From: Yoonia tamlensis
GTDB taxonomy: Bacteria; Pseudomonadota; Alphaproteobacteria; Rhodobacterales; Rhodobacteraceae
Length of the DNA stretch: 64,000 nucleotides
Reading direction: 5' to 3'
Assembly (NCBI RefSeq): GCF_900115105.1
Contig: NZ_FOYP01000003.1
Location: 169,972-233,971 of the forward strand
Below, one piece after another: positions 45,267-54,661 of the stretch. The translations under genes and the position numbers were made by a program. Under the pieces are notes generated by a model that saw only the letters and a program-made list of their open reading frames with translations, was not told the origin of the DNA and searched no databases. Position 1 is the first letter of the stretch; each line of letters begins with the position of its first letter.

Positions 45267-45823
45267 TGCACGGCTATATCCGCGCGGTTGATGCCGTGAA
45301 CTACCGGATCGGGCGCATTGCGATGTATGGTATCTTTGTGCTGATGGGAATTCTGCTGTGGTCGTCGATCTCTAAGGCTTTCTTTCTGCCGTCGCTCTGG
45401 ACGCTGGAAATGGCGCAATTTGTGATGGTTGGCTATTACATTTTGGGCGGACCTTATTCGCTTCAGCTTGGGTCGAATGTGCGGATGGACCTGCTTTATG
45501 GCGAATGGTCGATACGCAAGAAGGCGTGGTTTGATCTGTTCACTGTGCTGATGCTGATCTTTTATCTTTGCGTGCTGCTTTATGGTGCTGTGTCATCCAC
45601 CGCCTATTCGCTGGGCTATTGGGGGACCGAGCCGTTTTCATATCTTGGTGGCGTTGTCATCGGCACCGAAGAAATCGGCCGCATGGAACGCGCATCGACT
45701 TCGTGGCGCCCTTACCTTTGGCCCATCAAAGGCGTGATGGTCATCGGATTTTTCCTGATGCTGCTGCAATGCACATCCGAGCTGTGCAAAGACATTCTGC
45801 GGATCAAAGGCGAAACCATCTGA
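45254..45823 (+). CDS. TRAP transporter small permease (DctQ type)
   Basis: A 189-aa four-helix membrane protein of the TRAP small-subunit family (IFVLMGILLWSSISKAF, then WTLEMAQFVMVGYYILGG, and two C-terminal helices). The start is the ATG 7 bp after AGGGGG; a second ATG at 45266 sits in a TAATG overlap. Its stop overlaps the large permease start (TGATG). Confidence 0.9.
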   Translation: MRRVMHGYIRAVDAVNYRIGRIAMYGIFVLMGILLWSSISKAFFLPSLWTLEMAQFVMVGYYILGGPYSLQLGSNVRMDLLYGEWSIRKKAWFDLFTVLMLIFYLCVLLYGAVSSTAYSLGYWGTEPFSYLGGVVIGTEEIGRMERASTSWRPYLWPIKGVMVIGFFLMLLQCTSELCKDILRIKGETI

Positions 45824-47154
45824 TGTCATATGAATTAATCGCCACTTTGATGTTTTCGTCGATGATGCTGATGCTGCTGACAGGCCAGCGCGTGTTCGGC
45901 GCGATTGGTTTTGTCGCTGTTGTCGCGTCGCTGCTGCTGTGGGGCGACAAGGGCGGTTTTGACCTTGGCTTTGCCGCTGCGATGAAGCTGATGAAATGGT
46001 ATCCGCTGCTGACCCTGCCGATGTTTATTTTCATGGGTTACGTGCTGTCCGAATCCAAAATTGCCGATGATCTATACAAGATGTTCCATGTCTGGATGGG
46101 CGGCCTGCGCGGCGGGCTGGCGATCGGGACAATCGGGCTGATGGTGCTAATTTCCGCAATGAACGGGTTGTCAGTTGCGGGCATGGCGATCGGGTCGACA
46201 ATTGCGCTGCCCGAACTGTTGAAACGTGGCTATGATAAACGCATGGTCACCGGCGTGATCCAAGCGGGATCAAGCCTTGGCATTCTTGTGCCGCCCTCTG
46301 TCGTGCTGGTGCTTTACGCAATGATCGCGCGCCAACCTGTTAGCCAGCTTTGGCTTGCAGGGATTATTCCGGGGTTGATGATGGCGGGGCTGTTTATCGG
46401 CTATATCGCAATCCGCTGCCGGATGAACCCCGCGCTGGGGCCGGTACTCCCTGCCGAGGACCGCGATATACCGCGCGCCGAAAAACTGCGGCTGTTGCGG
46501 GCGGGCCTGCTGCCATTGGGGATTTTCTTTGTGATGATGTTCCCTTTTGTCAAAGGCTACACATCGCTTGTCGAAAGCTCGGCCATTGGGGCAATCGCCG
46601 CCTTTGTCGCAGCTGTGCTTAAGGGGCGGATGAACCGTGAAGTTTTCGAAAACTCGGTGCGTAACACATTGGGCATCACTTGCATGTTCATGTGGATCAT
46701 TCTGGCGGCACTGGCATTTGGCGCGGTGTTTGACGGGCTGGGCGCGGTAAAGGCGATTGAAAGCCTGTTCACCGAAACGCTGAACCTGTCGCCTTGGACG
46801 ATCCTGATCCTGATGCAGCTTAGCTTTATCCTGATGGGAACGTTCTTGGATGACACGGCGATGCTGGTAATCGTCGCCCCGCTTTATGTGCCGCTGGTCG
46901 GTGAATTGGGCTTTGATCTGATATGGTATGGTATCCTTTATACGATCACCACGCAGATTGCCTATATGACGCCGCCGTTTGGGTATAACCTGTTCTTGAT
47001 GCGCGCGATGGCCCCGCCTGAAATCACGCTGCGCGACATCTATGCATCGATCACACCGTTTGTGATGATCATGGTAGGCGCGCTGGCACTTGTGATGGTC
47101 TTTCCAGGCCTTGCGACATGGCTGCCCGATTATGTTTACAACACGACCCCCTAA
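45823..47154 (+). CDS. TRAP transporter large permease (DctM type)
   Basis: A 443-aa membrane protein with about 12 helices. TRAP-M signatures: WYPLLTLPMFIFMGYVLSES, LISAMNGLSVAGMAIGSTIALPELLKRGYDK, then GSSLGILVPPSVVLVLYAM and GTFLDDTAMLVIVAPLY. It transports the ligand delivered by DctP using the sodium gradient. Confidence 0.95.
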   Translation: MSYELIATLMFSSMMLMLLTGQRVFGAIGFVAVVASLLLWGDKGGFDLGFAAAMKLMKWYPLLTLPMFIFMGYVLSESKIADDLYKMFHVWMGGLRGGLAIGTIGLMVLISAMNGLSVAGMAIGSTIALPELLKRGYDKRMVTGVIQAGSSLGILVPPSVVLVLYAMIARQPVSQLWLAGIIPGLMMAGLFIGYIAIRCRMNPALGPVLPAEDRDIPRAEKLRLLRAGLLPLGIFFVMMFPFVKGYTSLVESSAIGAIAAFVAAVLKGRMNREVFENSVRNTLGITCMFMWIILAALAFGAVFDGLGAVKAIESLFTETLNLSPWTILILMQLSFILMGTFLDDTAMLVIVAPLYVPLVGELGFDLIWYGILYTITTQIAYMTPPFGYNLFLMRAMAPPEITLRDIYASITPFVMIMVGALALVMVFPGLATWLPDYVYNTTP

Positions 47155-47205
47155 ATAAGAGCCCGTCCAAGCGGGCCATCCCACCCCAACCAAGGAGACG
47201 AAACA

Positions 47206-48237
47206 ATGACAACAAGACGTAAGTTTATCCAAGGGGCCGCAATTGCCGCCCCAGCCGCGCTGGCAACCCCAGCACTGGCGCAATCAACAATCAAATGGCG
47301 GATGCAGACCTATGCGGGTGCTGCCCTCGCAGAACACGTGATTGATCCCGCGATCAAAATGTTCAACCAGATCGCGGGCGACCGCATGCAGATCGAACTG
47401 TTCTACGCGGACCAACTGGTGCCAACAGGCGAATTGTTCCAAGCCATGCAGCGCGGCACAATCGACGCGGTGCAATCCGACGACGATTCAATGGCATCCC
47501 CGACCGAAGTCACCGTTTTCGGCGGCTATTTCCCGTTCGGGTCACGCTATTCGCTGGATGTGCCTGTATTGTTTAACCAATATGGCCTGAACGAAATCTG
47601 GGACGAAGAATATTCCGCCGTTGGTGTGAAACACATCAGCGCTGGCGCATGGGACCCATGCCACTTTGCGACCAAAGACCCGATCCGCAGCCTTGCTGAT
47701 CTTGAAGGCAAACGCATCTTTACCTTCCCAACTGCGGGCCGCTTTATGTCGCAGTTTGGCGTGATCCCTGTGAACCTGCCGTGGGAAGACATTGAAGTCG
47801 CCGTACAAACCGGCGAACTGGACGGCATCGCATGGTCTGGCATCACCGAAGATTACACTGTCGGCTGGGCTGACGTGACCAACTACTTCCTGACCAACAA
47901 CATCTCTGGTGCTTGGGCTGGGTCATTCTTTGCGAATATGGATCGCTGGAATGAACTGCCAGAAGACCTGCAAACGCTGTTCCGCGTCTGCTGTGACCAG
48001 TCACACTACTACCGTCAGTGGTGGTATTGGGGCGGCGAAGCCGATCTGCGCGTCAACGGTCCAAAGATGGAGCTCACATCCATCCCAGACGAGGAATGGA
48101 CGACAGTCGAAGCCAAAGCACGCGACTTCTGGGAAGAAATCGCAGCGGAAAGCGACGTCAAACGCCGTGTTGTCGATATCTTCAAGCAGTATAACGCTGA
48201 CATGGAAAAAGCTGGCCGCCCCTACCGCTACGGCTAG
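47206..48237 (+). CDS. TRAP transporter substrate-binding protein (DctP type)
   Basis: A 343-aa periplasmic binding protein with a twin-arginine signal peptide (TTRRKFIQGAA, cleavage near PALAQ at residue 26). Middle motifs include RSLADLEGKRIFTFPTAGRF and FTFAN-type TRAP ligand positions. The ligand is not known; the cluster suggests a nitrogenous compound. Encoded after the membrane subunits and followed by two stem-loops. Confidence 0.92.
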   Translation: MTTRRKFIQGAAIAAPAALATPALAQSTIKWRMQTYAGAALAEHVIDPAIKMFNQIAGDRMQIELFYADQLVPTGELFQAMQRGTIDAVQSDDDSMASPTEVTVFGGYFPFGSRYSLDVPVLFNQYGLNEIWDEEYSAVGVKHISAGAWDPCHFATKDPIRSLADLEGKRIFTFPTAGRFMSQFGVIPVNLPWEDIEVAVQTGELDGIAWSGITEDYTVGWADVTNYFLTNNISGAWAGSFFANMDRWNELPEDLQTLFRVCCDQSHYYRQWWYWGGEADLRVNGPKMELTSIPDEEWTTVEAKARDFWEEIAAESDVKRRVVDIFKQYNADMEKAGRPYRYG

Positions 48238-48241
48238 GCTT

Positions 48242-48299
48242 GTTGCGGGGTCAGCCCGCAACCACATACCACAACGATGGCCCCGGATTTTTCCGGGGC
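48242..48299 (+). terminator. twin stem-loops after dctP-type gene
   Basis: Two perfect hairpins follow the binding-protein gene: GTTGCGGG/CCCGCAAC (48242-48262, 5-nt loop) and GCCCCGGA/TCCGGGGC (48280-48299, TTTT loop). Neither has a T-tract. They probably stabilise the TRAP mRNA end and reduce, rather than stop, read-through into the ligase gene. Confidence 0.65.
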
Positions 48300-48323
48300 T
48301 ACACGCCCTAAAGGATACCAAAA

Positions 48324-49688
48324 ATGCCCGGCACATTAAGTTTTGATGACCTGAAATCCCGCGTCGTTGACGGCACGGTTGATACGGTTCTGACCTGCCT
48401 TGTCGATATGCAAGGCCGCCTGATGGGCAAACGGTTCCACGCTGCGAATTTCGTGGAAACGTCCTATAACGAAACACATTGCTGCAATTACCTGCTGGCC
48501 ACCGATCTTGAGATGGCAACGCCTGAAGGCTACGCATCGACAAGCTGGCAGGCGGGTTATGGCGATTATGTGATGAAACCTGACCTGACCACCATTCGCA
48601 TGGTGCCTTGGCTGGAAGGCACGGCGATGGTGCTGTGTGATGTGCTCGATCACCACACGCATGAACCTGTGCCACATTCGCCCCGCGCGGTGCTGAAAAA
48701 GCAGATTGCACGGCTCAAGGCGCTCGGCTTTGACGCGATGATGGCGACAGAACTTGAATTCTTCCTTTTCGCCAAAAGCTATGACGATATCCGCAAATCG
48801 GGGTACCGCGATCTGGAACCGGTCAGCGGCTATAATGAAGATTACAATATCTTCCAAACCACCAAAGAAGAAGGCGTGATGCGTCCGATCCGCAACCATC
48901 TTTATGCGGCAGGTATCCCGATTGAAAATTCCAAAGGCGAGGCCGAAGCAGGTCAGGAAGAGCTGAACATCCGCTATTCCGCCGCGTTAGATTGCGCCGA
49001 TTACCACACGATTGCCAAACACGCGATCAAGGAAATATCGTGGCAGCAGGGCCATGCCGCCAGTTTCCTGCCCAAATGGAACAAGGACCGCGTCGGGTCA
49101 TCGTCGCATGTGCATCAATCGCTTTGGGTCGATGGAAAACCTGCATTTTTTGATCCGGACGCCAAACATGGCATGTCCGAGCTGATGTCACATTACATGG
49201 CCGGATTGATCGCCTATGCGCCCGATTATACCTATTTTCTGGCACCCTATGTGAACAGCTACAAACGCTTTGCCAAAGGCACGTTTGCCCCCACAAAAAC
49301 CGTCTGGTCTGTCGATAACCGCACTGCGGGTTTCCGGCTGTGCGGCGAGGCCAGCAAAGGCGTGCGGGTTGAATGCCGCATCGGCGGGTCGGATCTGAAC
49401 CCCTATCTGGCGCAGGCCGCGATGCTGGCCGCAGGGATCAAGGGGATCGAAGATAAAATGACGCTGGCGCCTGCGACAACGGGTGATGTCTACGAGGACG
49501 CCAAAGCAGGCGACATTCCACAAACCCTGCGCAAAGCGACCGAAACACTGCGCAATTCGGCATTCCTGCGCGAGGTCATGGGTGACGATGTGATCGACCA
49601 TTACTCTCGGGCTGCGGAATGGGAACAAGAAGAATTTGACCGTGTCGTGACCGATTGGGAAATCGCGCGCGGATTCGAAAGGGCGTGA
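48324..49688 (+). CDS. glutamine-synthetase-like gamma-glutamyl ligase
   Basis: A 454-aa member of the GS superfamily, PuuA/GlnA3-like group. GS motifs: MQGRLMGKRF near the start, MATELEFFLF (metal Glu), GSSSHVHQSLW and VECRIGGSDLNPYLAQAAMLAAG. Such paralogues ligate glutamate to amines instead of ammonia. Within this cluster it is expected to gamma-glutamylate an imported amine or amino alcohol; ordinary glutamine synthesis is less likely. Confidence 0.82.
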   Translation: MPGTLSFDDLKSRVVDGTVDTVLTCLVDMQGRLMGKRFHAANFVETSYNETHCCNYLLATDLEMATPEGYASTSWQAGYGDYVMKPDLTTIRMVPWLEGTAMVLCDVLDHHTHEPVPHSPRAVLKKQIARLKALGFDAMMATELEFFLFAKSYDDIRKSGYRDLEPVSGYNEDYNIFQTTKEEGVMRPIRNHLYAAGIPIENSKGEAEAGQEELNIRYSAALDCADYHTIAKHAIKEISWQQGHAASFLPKWNKDRVGSSSHVHQSLWVDGKPAFFDPDAKHGMSELMSHYMAGLIAYAPDYTYFLAPYVNSYKRFAKGTFAPTKTVWSVDNRTAGFRLCGEASKGVRVECRIGGSDLNPYLAQAAMLAAGIKGIEDKMTLAPATTGDVYEDAKAGDIPQTLRKATETLRNSAFLREVMGDDVIDHYSRAAEWEQEEFDRVVTDWEIARGFERA

Positions 49689-49692
49689 GGCC

Positions 49693-50061
49693 GTGATCAG
49701 CCGGATTGATCATATTGTCCTGACCGTGCGCGACATCGACCGCGCGGCGGGTTTTTACAGCGCGGTTCTTGGGATGCAGGTCGAAACCTTTGCCGGTGGC
49801 CGCAAGGCGCTGCACTTCGGGACGCAAAAAATCAACTTGCAAACCCTTGGCCAAGAGACACGCAACCACGCATGTATCGGGTCGGGTGATCTTTGCCTGA
49901 TAACTGATATGACGCCGCAAGATTTGCTTGAACATCTGGCCCTTCGCGGCGTATCGATAACCGAAGGCCCCGTTGCGAAAACCGGCGCGCGCGGCCCCAT
50001 CACTTCCATCTATTTCAACGATCCTGACGGCAACCTGATAGAGGTCAGCAGCTATGACTAA
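49693..50061 (+). CDS. VOC-family metalloprotein
   Basis: A 122-aa vicinal-oxygen-chelate protein (glyoxalase/bleomycin-resistance fold) starting with GTG: RIDHIVLTVRDIDRAAGFY (metal His7), ALHFGTQKINL and IYFNDPDGNLIEVSSY with the C-terminal metal Glu. Often annotated as a virulence protein or glyoxalase-like. Overlaps the aldehyde dehydrogenase start by 8 bp and belongs to the same operon. Role in the pathway unknown. Confidence 0.85.
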   Translation: MISRIDHIVLTVRDIDRAAGFYSAVLGMQVETFAGGRKALHFGTQKINLQTLGQETRNHACIGSGDLCLITDMTPQDLLEHLALRGVSITEGPVAKTGARGPITSIYFNDPDGNLIEVSSYD

Positions 50062-51439
50062 CACCATCAAATGTATCTCCCCCATTGACGGATCGGTCTA
50101 TGCCGAACGTCCAACCCTGACCCGCGCCGAGGCGGATGCCGCCGTTGCGGCGGCAAAATCAGCGCAGGTCGCATGGGCTGCGCGCCCCTTGGATGAACGT
50201 ATCGCACTGGTGCTGGCAGGCGTCGCCAAGATCGGCGAAATGAACGACCAGATCGTGCCGGAACTGGCGTGGCAAATGGGTCGTCCTGTCCGTTACGGCG
50301 GCGAATTTGGCGGCTTTAACGAACGCGCGCAGTATATGGCAGGTATCGCCCATGACGCGCTTTCTCCGATGGTCGTGGAAGAAAGCGACACGTTCCGCCG
50401 GATGATCAAATATGTGCCGCATGGCGTCGTGCTGGTGGTTGCCCCGTGGAACTATCCTTTCATGACCGCGATCAACACGATTGCGCCTGCGCTGATCGCA
50501 GGTAACGTTGTCGTTCTTAAACACGCATCACAAACCCCCGTTGTCGGTGAACGTCTGGCCGAGGCTTTCCACGCTGCCGGCATCCCTGCGGATGTGTTCC
50601 AGAACGTGTTCCTTGATCACAGCACAACATCCGATCTGATTGCCGCGCGCGCCTTCGGGTTCGTGAACTTCACCGGCTCTGTCGCTGGCGGTGCTGCGAT
50701 GGAACAGGCGGGTGCAGGCACGTTTACCGGCATGGGGCTGGAACTGGGCGGCAAGGATCCGGGCTATGTAATGGAAAACGCCGATCTGGATGCGGCAGTA
50801 GCGACGTTGATGGATGGCGCGATGTTCAATTCGGGGCAATGTTGCTGCGGGATTGAACGGATTTACGTGCACGAAAGTCTTTTCGGCGCCTTTGTTGAAA
50901 AAGCCGTAGCGCTGGTCAGCACCTATAAACTGGGCAACCCGCTTGATGCCGAAACAACGATCGGGCCGATGGCGCAGGCGCGTTTTGCTGAGGGCGTGCG
51001 CGCCCAAATCGCCGAGGCCGTGGCCGCAGGTGCCAAAACCCACATCGACCCTGCATTGTTCCCGCAGGATGGTGGTGCCTATCTAATGCCGCAAATTCTG
51101 ACCAATGTGACCCATGACATGCGGGTCATGCGCGAAGAAAGCTTTGGCCCTGTTGTCGGTATTATGCCGGTCAAATCCGACGCCGAAGCCATCGCCTTGA
51201 TGAATGATTGCGACTACGGGCTGACCGCATCGCTTTGGACGCCCGACACCGACCGCGCCGAAGCCATCGCCGACCAGCTTGAATCCGGCACCGTGTTCAT
51301 GAACCGCGCCGATTACCTTGATCCGGCGCTGTGCTGGACTGGGTGCAAAGACACCGGTCGCGGTGGCGGTCTGTCTGTCATTGGCTTCCACAATCTGACC
51401 CGCCCGAAATCCTACCACATGAAAAAGGTCACAAGCTAA
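50054..51439 (+). CDS. NAD(P)-dependent aldehyde dehydrogenase
   Basis: A 461-aa ALDH-superfamily enzyme. It shows VLVVAPWNYPFM, general base Glu in LELGGKDPGYV and catalytic Cys in FNSGQCCCGIERIYV. Cytoplasmic. With the adjacent Fe-alcohol dehydrogenase it could oxidise an alcohol to an acid in two steps. Its stop is in a TAATG overlap with the next gene. Confidence 0.93.
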   Translation: MTNTIKCISPIDGSVYAERPTLTRAEADAAVAAAKSAQVAWAARPLDERIALVLAGVAKIGEMNDQIVPELAWQMGRPVRYGGEFGGFNERAQYMAGIAHDALSPMVVEESDTFRRMIKYVPHGVVLVVAPWNYPFMTAINTIAPALIAGNVVVLKHASQTPVVGERLAEAFHAAGIPADVFQNVFLDHSTTSDLIAARAFGFVNFTGSVAGGAAMEQAGAGTFTGMGLELGGKDPGYVMENADLDAAVATLMDGAMFNSGQCCCGIERIYVHESLFGAFVEKAVALVSTYKLGNPLDAETTIGPMAQARFAEGVRAQIAEAVAAGAKTHIDPALFPQDGGAYLMPQILTNVTHDMRVMREESFGPVVGIMPVKSDAEAIALMNDCDYGLTASLWTPDTDRAEAIADQLESGTVFMNRADYLDPALCWTGCKDTGRGGGLSVIGFHNLTRPKSYHMKKVTS

Positions 51440-52584
51440 TGTCGATCACTGCCAACTGGTCCTACCCCACAGCAATTCGCTTTGGGGCAGGGCGTATTTC
51501 CGAAATCGCCGCCGCCTGTGCCGCTGCCGGAATCAAAAATCCGCTTTTGGTGACGGACAAGGGTCTTGCCGGCCTTCCGATCACCATCGCGACGCTTGAT
51601 CTGCTCGAAGCCGCGGGGCTTGGCCGTGCGATTTTTGCCGATGTCGATCCGAACCCGAACGAGAAAAACGCCGAAGCAGGCGTTGCCGCATACCGCGCTG
51701 GCGGGCATGACGGCGTGATCGCCTTTGGCGGCGGGTCGGGGCTTGATCTAGGCAAGGTTGTGGCGTTCCATGCAGGCCAATCCCGCCCACTTTGGGACTT
51801 TGAGGATATTGGCGATTGGTGGACCCGCGCCGACCCTGCCGCGATTGCGCCAATCGTTGCGGTCCCAACTACCGCCGGCACAGGCTCCGAAGTCGGCCGC
51901 GCATCCGTGATCACCAATTCGGTCACCGCCGAGAAAAAGATCATTTTCCACCCTAAAATGTTGCCTTCGGTGGTGATCTGCGACCCTGAACTGACCGTGG
52001 GCATGCCCAAGTTCATCACCGCAGGTACAGGGCTTGATGCGTTTGCCCATTGTGTCGAAGCGTTCTGTTCGCCGCATTACCATCCGATGTCCCAAGGTAT
52101 CGCGCTTGAAGGGATGCGGCTGGTCAAGGACTATCTGCCGCGCGCCTATGCCGATGGCACCGATATCGAAGCACGCGCGAACATGATGTCCGCCGCAGCA
52201 ATGGGCGCGACCGCGTTCCAAAAGGGGCTGGGTGCAATTCACGCGCTTTCACACCCGATCGGCGCGATCTATCACACGCACCACGGCACAACCAACGCCG
52301 TGTGCATGCCTGCGGTACTGCAATTCAACAAATCGGCAATCGCCGACAGAATGGCCAATGCCGCAGCCTATCTGGGGATTGCAGGCGGGTTCGACGGGTT
52401 TTGCGCCTATGTCGACGAATTGAACGCGTCGATGGGCATCCCGAAATCTCTGGCAGCGCTTGGCATCGAAAACCCGGACGTGGACCGCATCGTTGCGGGC
52501 GCGCTGATCGACCCAAGCACCGGCGGCAACCCCATCGAGATGACAGCCGAAAACACCCGCGCGCTGCTTTTGCAAATTCTCTAA
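51439..52584 (+). CDS. iron-containing alcohol dehydrogenase
   Basis: A 381-aa group III ADH. It has the NAD motif GGGSGLDLGK, PTTAGTGSEVGR and metal ligands in AFAHCVEAF, HALSHPIGAIYHTHHG (His residues). The start is the ATG overlapping the ALDH stop. Last gene of the RpiR cluster; its stop lies inside the first of two stem-loops. Confidence 0.92.
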   Translation: MSITANWSYPTAIRFGAGRISEIAAACAAAGIKNPLLVTDKGLAGLPITIATLDLLEAAGLGRAIFADVDPNPNEKNAEAGVAAYRAGGHDGVIAFGGGSGLDLGKVVAFHAGQSRPLWDFEDIGDWWTRADPAAIAPIVAVPTTAGTGSEVGRASVITNSVTAEKKIIFHPKMLPSVVICDPELTVGMPKFITAGTGLDAFAHCVEAFCSPHYHPMSQGIALEGMRLVKDYLPRAYADGTDIEARANMMSAAAMGATAFQKGLGAIHALSHPIGAIYHTHHGTTNAVCMPAVLQFNKSAIADRMANAAAYLGIAGGFDGFCAYVDELNASMGIPKSLAALGIENPDVDRIVAGALIDPSTGGNPIEMTAENTRALLLQIL

Positions 52585-52639
52585 ACGCTCACCCGACCCG
52601 ACGTTTAGTTGAACGGCATCCCGGCCTGTCCGGGATGCC
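52581..52639 (+). terminator. twin stem-loops ending the ligase/dehydrogenase operon
   Basis: CTAAACG/CGTTTAG (52581-52587 with 52602-52608) overlaps the stop codon. It is followed by a strong 10-bp stem GGCATCCCGG/CCGGGATGCC (52615-52624 with 52630-52639). The second looks like a terminator stem without a T-tract. Confidence 0.65.
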
Positions 52640-52807
52640 ACCTGATGGATCAGGCAGCCCACATGCCCTTAATCCGACAAAAATAGTCAAAAAAGCGCTT
52701 TATCCCTGCGTTGCATGCTGGACAGCGCTGTATTCGCGCCATATTCAGACCTCACTATGCAAAGCCAGCCAGTACGGTCAGCCATGCTTTCACTTGAAAG
52801 GATACTG

Positions 52808-53701
52808 ATGATGTTACGTGCTGTTGCGGTTACCGCCTGTGTGCTTGCGGGCCCTGCCTTTGCTGAAACCGTGTCGATTGATACCTACACCGGCGCTGCC
52901 GACGTTGAAACGATGCCGACCAAAATCGCGGTTTTCGATATTGCCGCGCTAGACACTTTGGACGCGCTTGGCGTTTCTGTTGCGGGTGTCGTGGCGCCCT
53001 ATTACGTTGACTACCTCGCGCAAAGCGCGGCTGGCGCCGAAGTAATCGGGACATTGCACGAGCCGGATTACGAAACCATTGCAGCGGGCGGCTATGATCT
53101 TTTGATCGCGGGTGGCCGGTCATCGGCTGTCGCACCTGATCTTGCAAAAATCGCTCCGACAATCGACATGACAATCTGGGAAGACACAATCGGGCAGGGT
53201 CTTGCCCGCCTGAATGCCTATGGCGCTATTTTTGGCAAGCAAGCAGAAGCCACCGCCCTACAAACGCAATTCGAAGCCGCACTTGCAGCCGCAAAAGAAG
53301 CCGTGGCCGACGAAGGCAGCGCCCTGATCGTGATGACCAACGGGCCAAGCGTTTCGGCCTATGGTGCGGCGGGTCGTTTCGGGTGGCTGCATACTGCGCT
53401 GGAAATACCAGAAGCCGTTGAAGCCGTCGAAGATGCAACCCACGGCGAGGCGATCAGCTTTGAATTTATCCGTGACGCCAATCCCGATGTCCTGATCGTG
53501 ATCGACCGCGCTGCCGCAATCGGACAGGATGCTGCCGCTGCGGCCGCCACATTGGACAACGCGCTTGTGCATCAGACGGCGGCTTGGTCGAATAACAAGG
53601 TCATCTATCTGAATTCTGCCAACGTCTATATCGCAAGCGGCGGGATCCAGTCCCTGACTCAAATTGTGGACCAATTCGCAACGACATTTGCGAATGACTA
53701 G
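52808..53701 (+). CDS. siderophore ABC transporter substrate-binding protein
   Basis: A 297-aa periplasmic protein of the FatB/VctP/CeuE group. It has a signal peptide (1-19, ending AFAE) and the two-lobe pattern with KIAVFDIAALDTLDALG and PDVLIVIDRAAAIG. The start is the ATG 6 bp after AAAGGA; the open frame reaches 52715. First of four genes in the order binding protein-permease-permease-ATPase, as in catechol-siderophore systems. Confidence 0.88.
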   Translation: MMLRAVAVTACVLAGPAFAETVSIDTYTGAADVETMPTKIAVFDIAALDTLDALGVSVAGVVAPYYVDYLAQSAAGAEVIGTLHEPDYETIAAGGYDLLIAGGRSSAVAPDLAKIAPTIDMTIWEDTIGQGLARLNAYGAIFGKQAEATALQTQFEAALAAAKEAVADEGSALIVMTNGPSVSAYGAAGRFGWLHTALEIPEAVEAVEDATHGEAISFEFIRDANPDVLIVIDRAAAIGQDAAAAAATLDNALVHQTAAWSNNKVIYLNSANVYIASGGIQSLTQIVDQFATTFAND

Positions 53702-54661
53702 ATGCGCGTGACTGCATGGTACTGGGCGGGCCTGATCGGGCTCGCCCTTATTTCGATTTGTTCGCTTTTTGTCGGCGTGATTGACCTGTCTGCCAGTGAT
53801 CTGTTGCACGACAAAGAGGCGTTGCGCGTGCTTGGCATCAGCCGGTTCCCCCGCACGATGGCCGCCATTATTGCGGGCGCGGCCATGGCGGTTTCTGGCA
53901 GCGTCATGCAAATGCTTGTGCGCAACCGTTTTGTCGAACCCATGACTGCTGGCACGGGACAGGGTGCCGCGCTTGGCATTCTGATCGTGACCCTGTTTTT
54001 TCCGGCGGCCTCGATTTTTGTAAAAATGGCCATTGCGACAGTTACCGCGCTTGTCGCAAGTCTTGGCTTTCTGGTGATTGTACGCCGCCTGCCGCCGACG
54101 CAGCCGCTGCTGGTCCCTTTGGTCGGGTTGATCTACGGCGGGATCATCGGCGCCGCAGTGGTTTTCGTAGCCTATCAGGCGGACCTGCTGCAATATATCT
54201 CGGTCTGGCTGAATGGCGCATTTTCCGGCGTTTTGCGCGGGCGCTACGAACTGCTTTGGCTTGCGGCTGGCGGCGCTGTGCTGACCTATTTTGCGGCGGA
54301 TCAATTTGCGATCGTGGGCATGGGCCAGACAATCACGACCTCTCTCGGACTTGATTACAAACAGATTGTCCTTGTCGGGCTGATCGCAATTTCTGCAATT
54401 TCCGCTTTGACGGTTACGACTGTTGGGATCATCCCCTTTGTCGGGCTGATTGTGCCCAATATTGTCTCGCGGCTTTTTGGGGACAACTTGCGGCGCACGC
54501 TGCCCTTGGTCGCAATCACAGGGGCCGGCCTGACGCTGGTCAGCGACATTATCGGACGGATTGTGCGCTATCCGTTCGAAGTACCCGTCGGAACGGTACT
54601 GGGCGTGATCGGTGCTGTTGTATTCCTGTGGCTGCTGTTTCGAAAGCCGCAATATGCCTAA
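53702..54661 (+). CDS. siderophore ABC transporter permease (FecCD family)
   Basis: A 319-aa permease with about nine helices. FecCD signatures: SRFPRTMAAIIAGAAMAVSG, NRFVEPMTAGTGQGAALG and PFVGLIVPNIVSRLFG. Starts directly after the binding-protein stop and overlaps the second permease by 8 bp. Confidence 0.93.
   Translation: MRVTAWYWAGLIGLALISICSLFVGVIDLSASDLLHDKEALRVLGISRFPRTMAAIIAGAAMAVSGSVMQMLVRNRFVEPMTAGTGQGAALGILIVTLFFPAASIFVKMAIATVTALVASLGFLVIVRRLPPTQPLLVPLVGLIYGGIIGAAVVFVAYQADLLQYISVWLNGAFSGVLRGRYELLWLAAGGAVLTYFAADQFAIVGMGQTITTSLGLDYKQIVLVGLIAISAISALTVTTVGIIPFVGLIVPNIVSRLFGDNLRRTLPLVAITGAGLTLVSDIIGRIVRYPFEVPVGTVLGVIGAVVFLWLLFRKPQYA

Noticed and set aside
46270..47283. Long minus-strand open frame (337 codons) opposite the TRAP large permease
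   Set aside because: It is rich in His, Arg and Gln with no family resemblance, and mirrors a well-supported plus-strand gene in GC-rich DNA.
52640..52807. Iron-responsive operator before the siderophore transporter
   Set aside because: Only a short ACAGCGCTGT palindrome (52722-52731) is visible; it does not match the Fur, Irr or RirA sequences I know.
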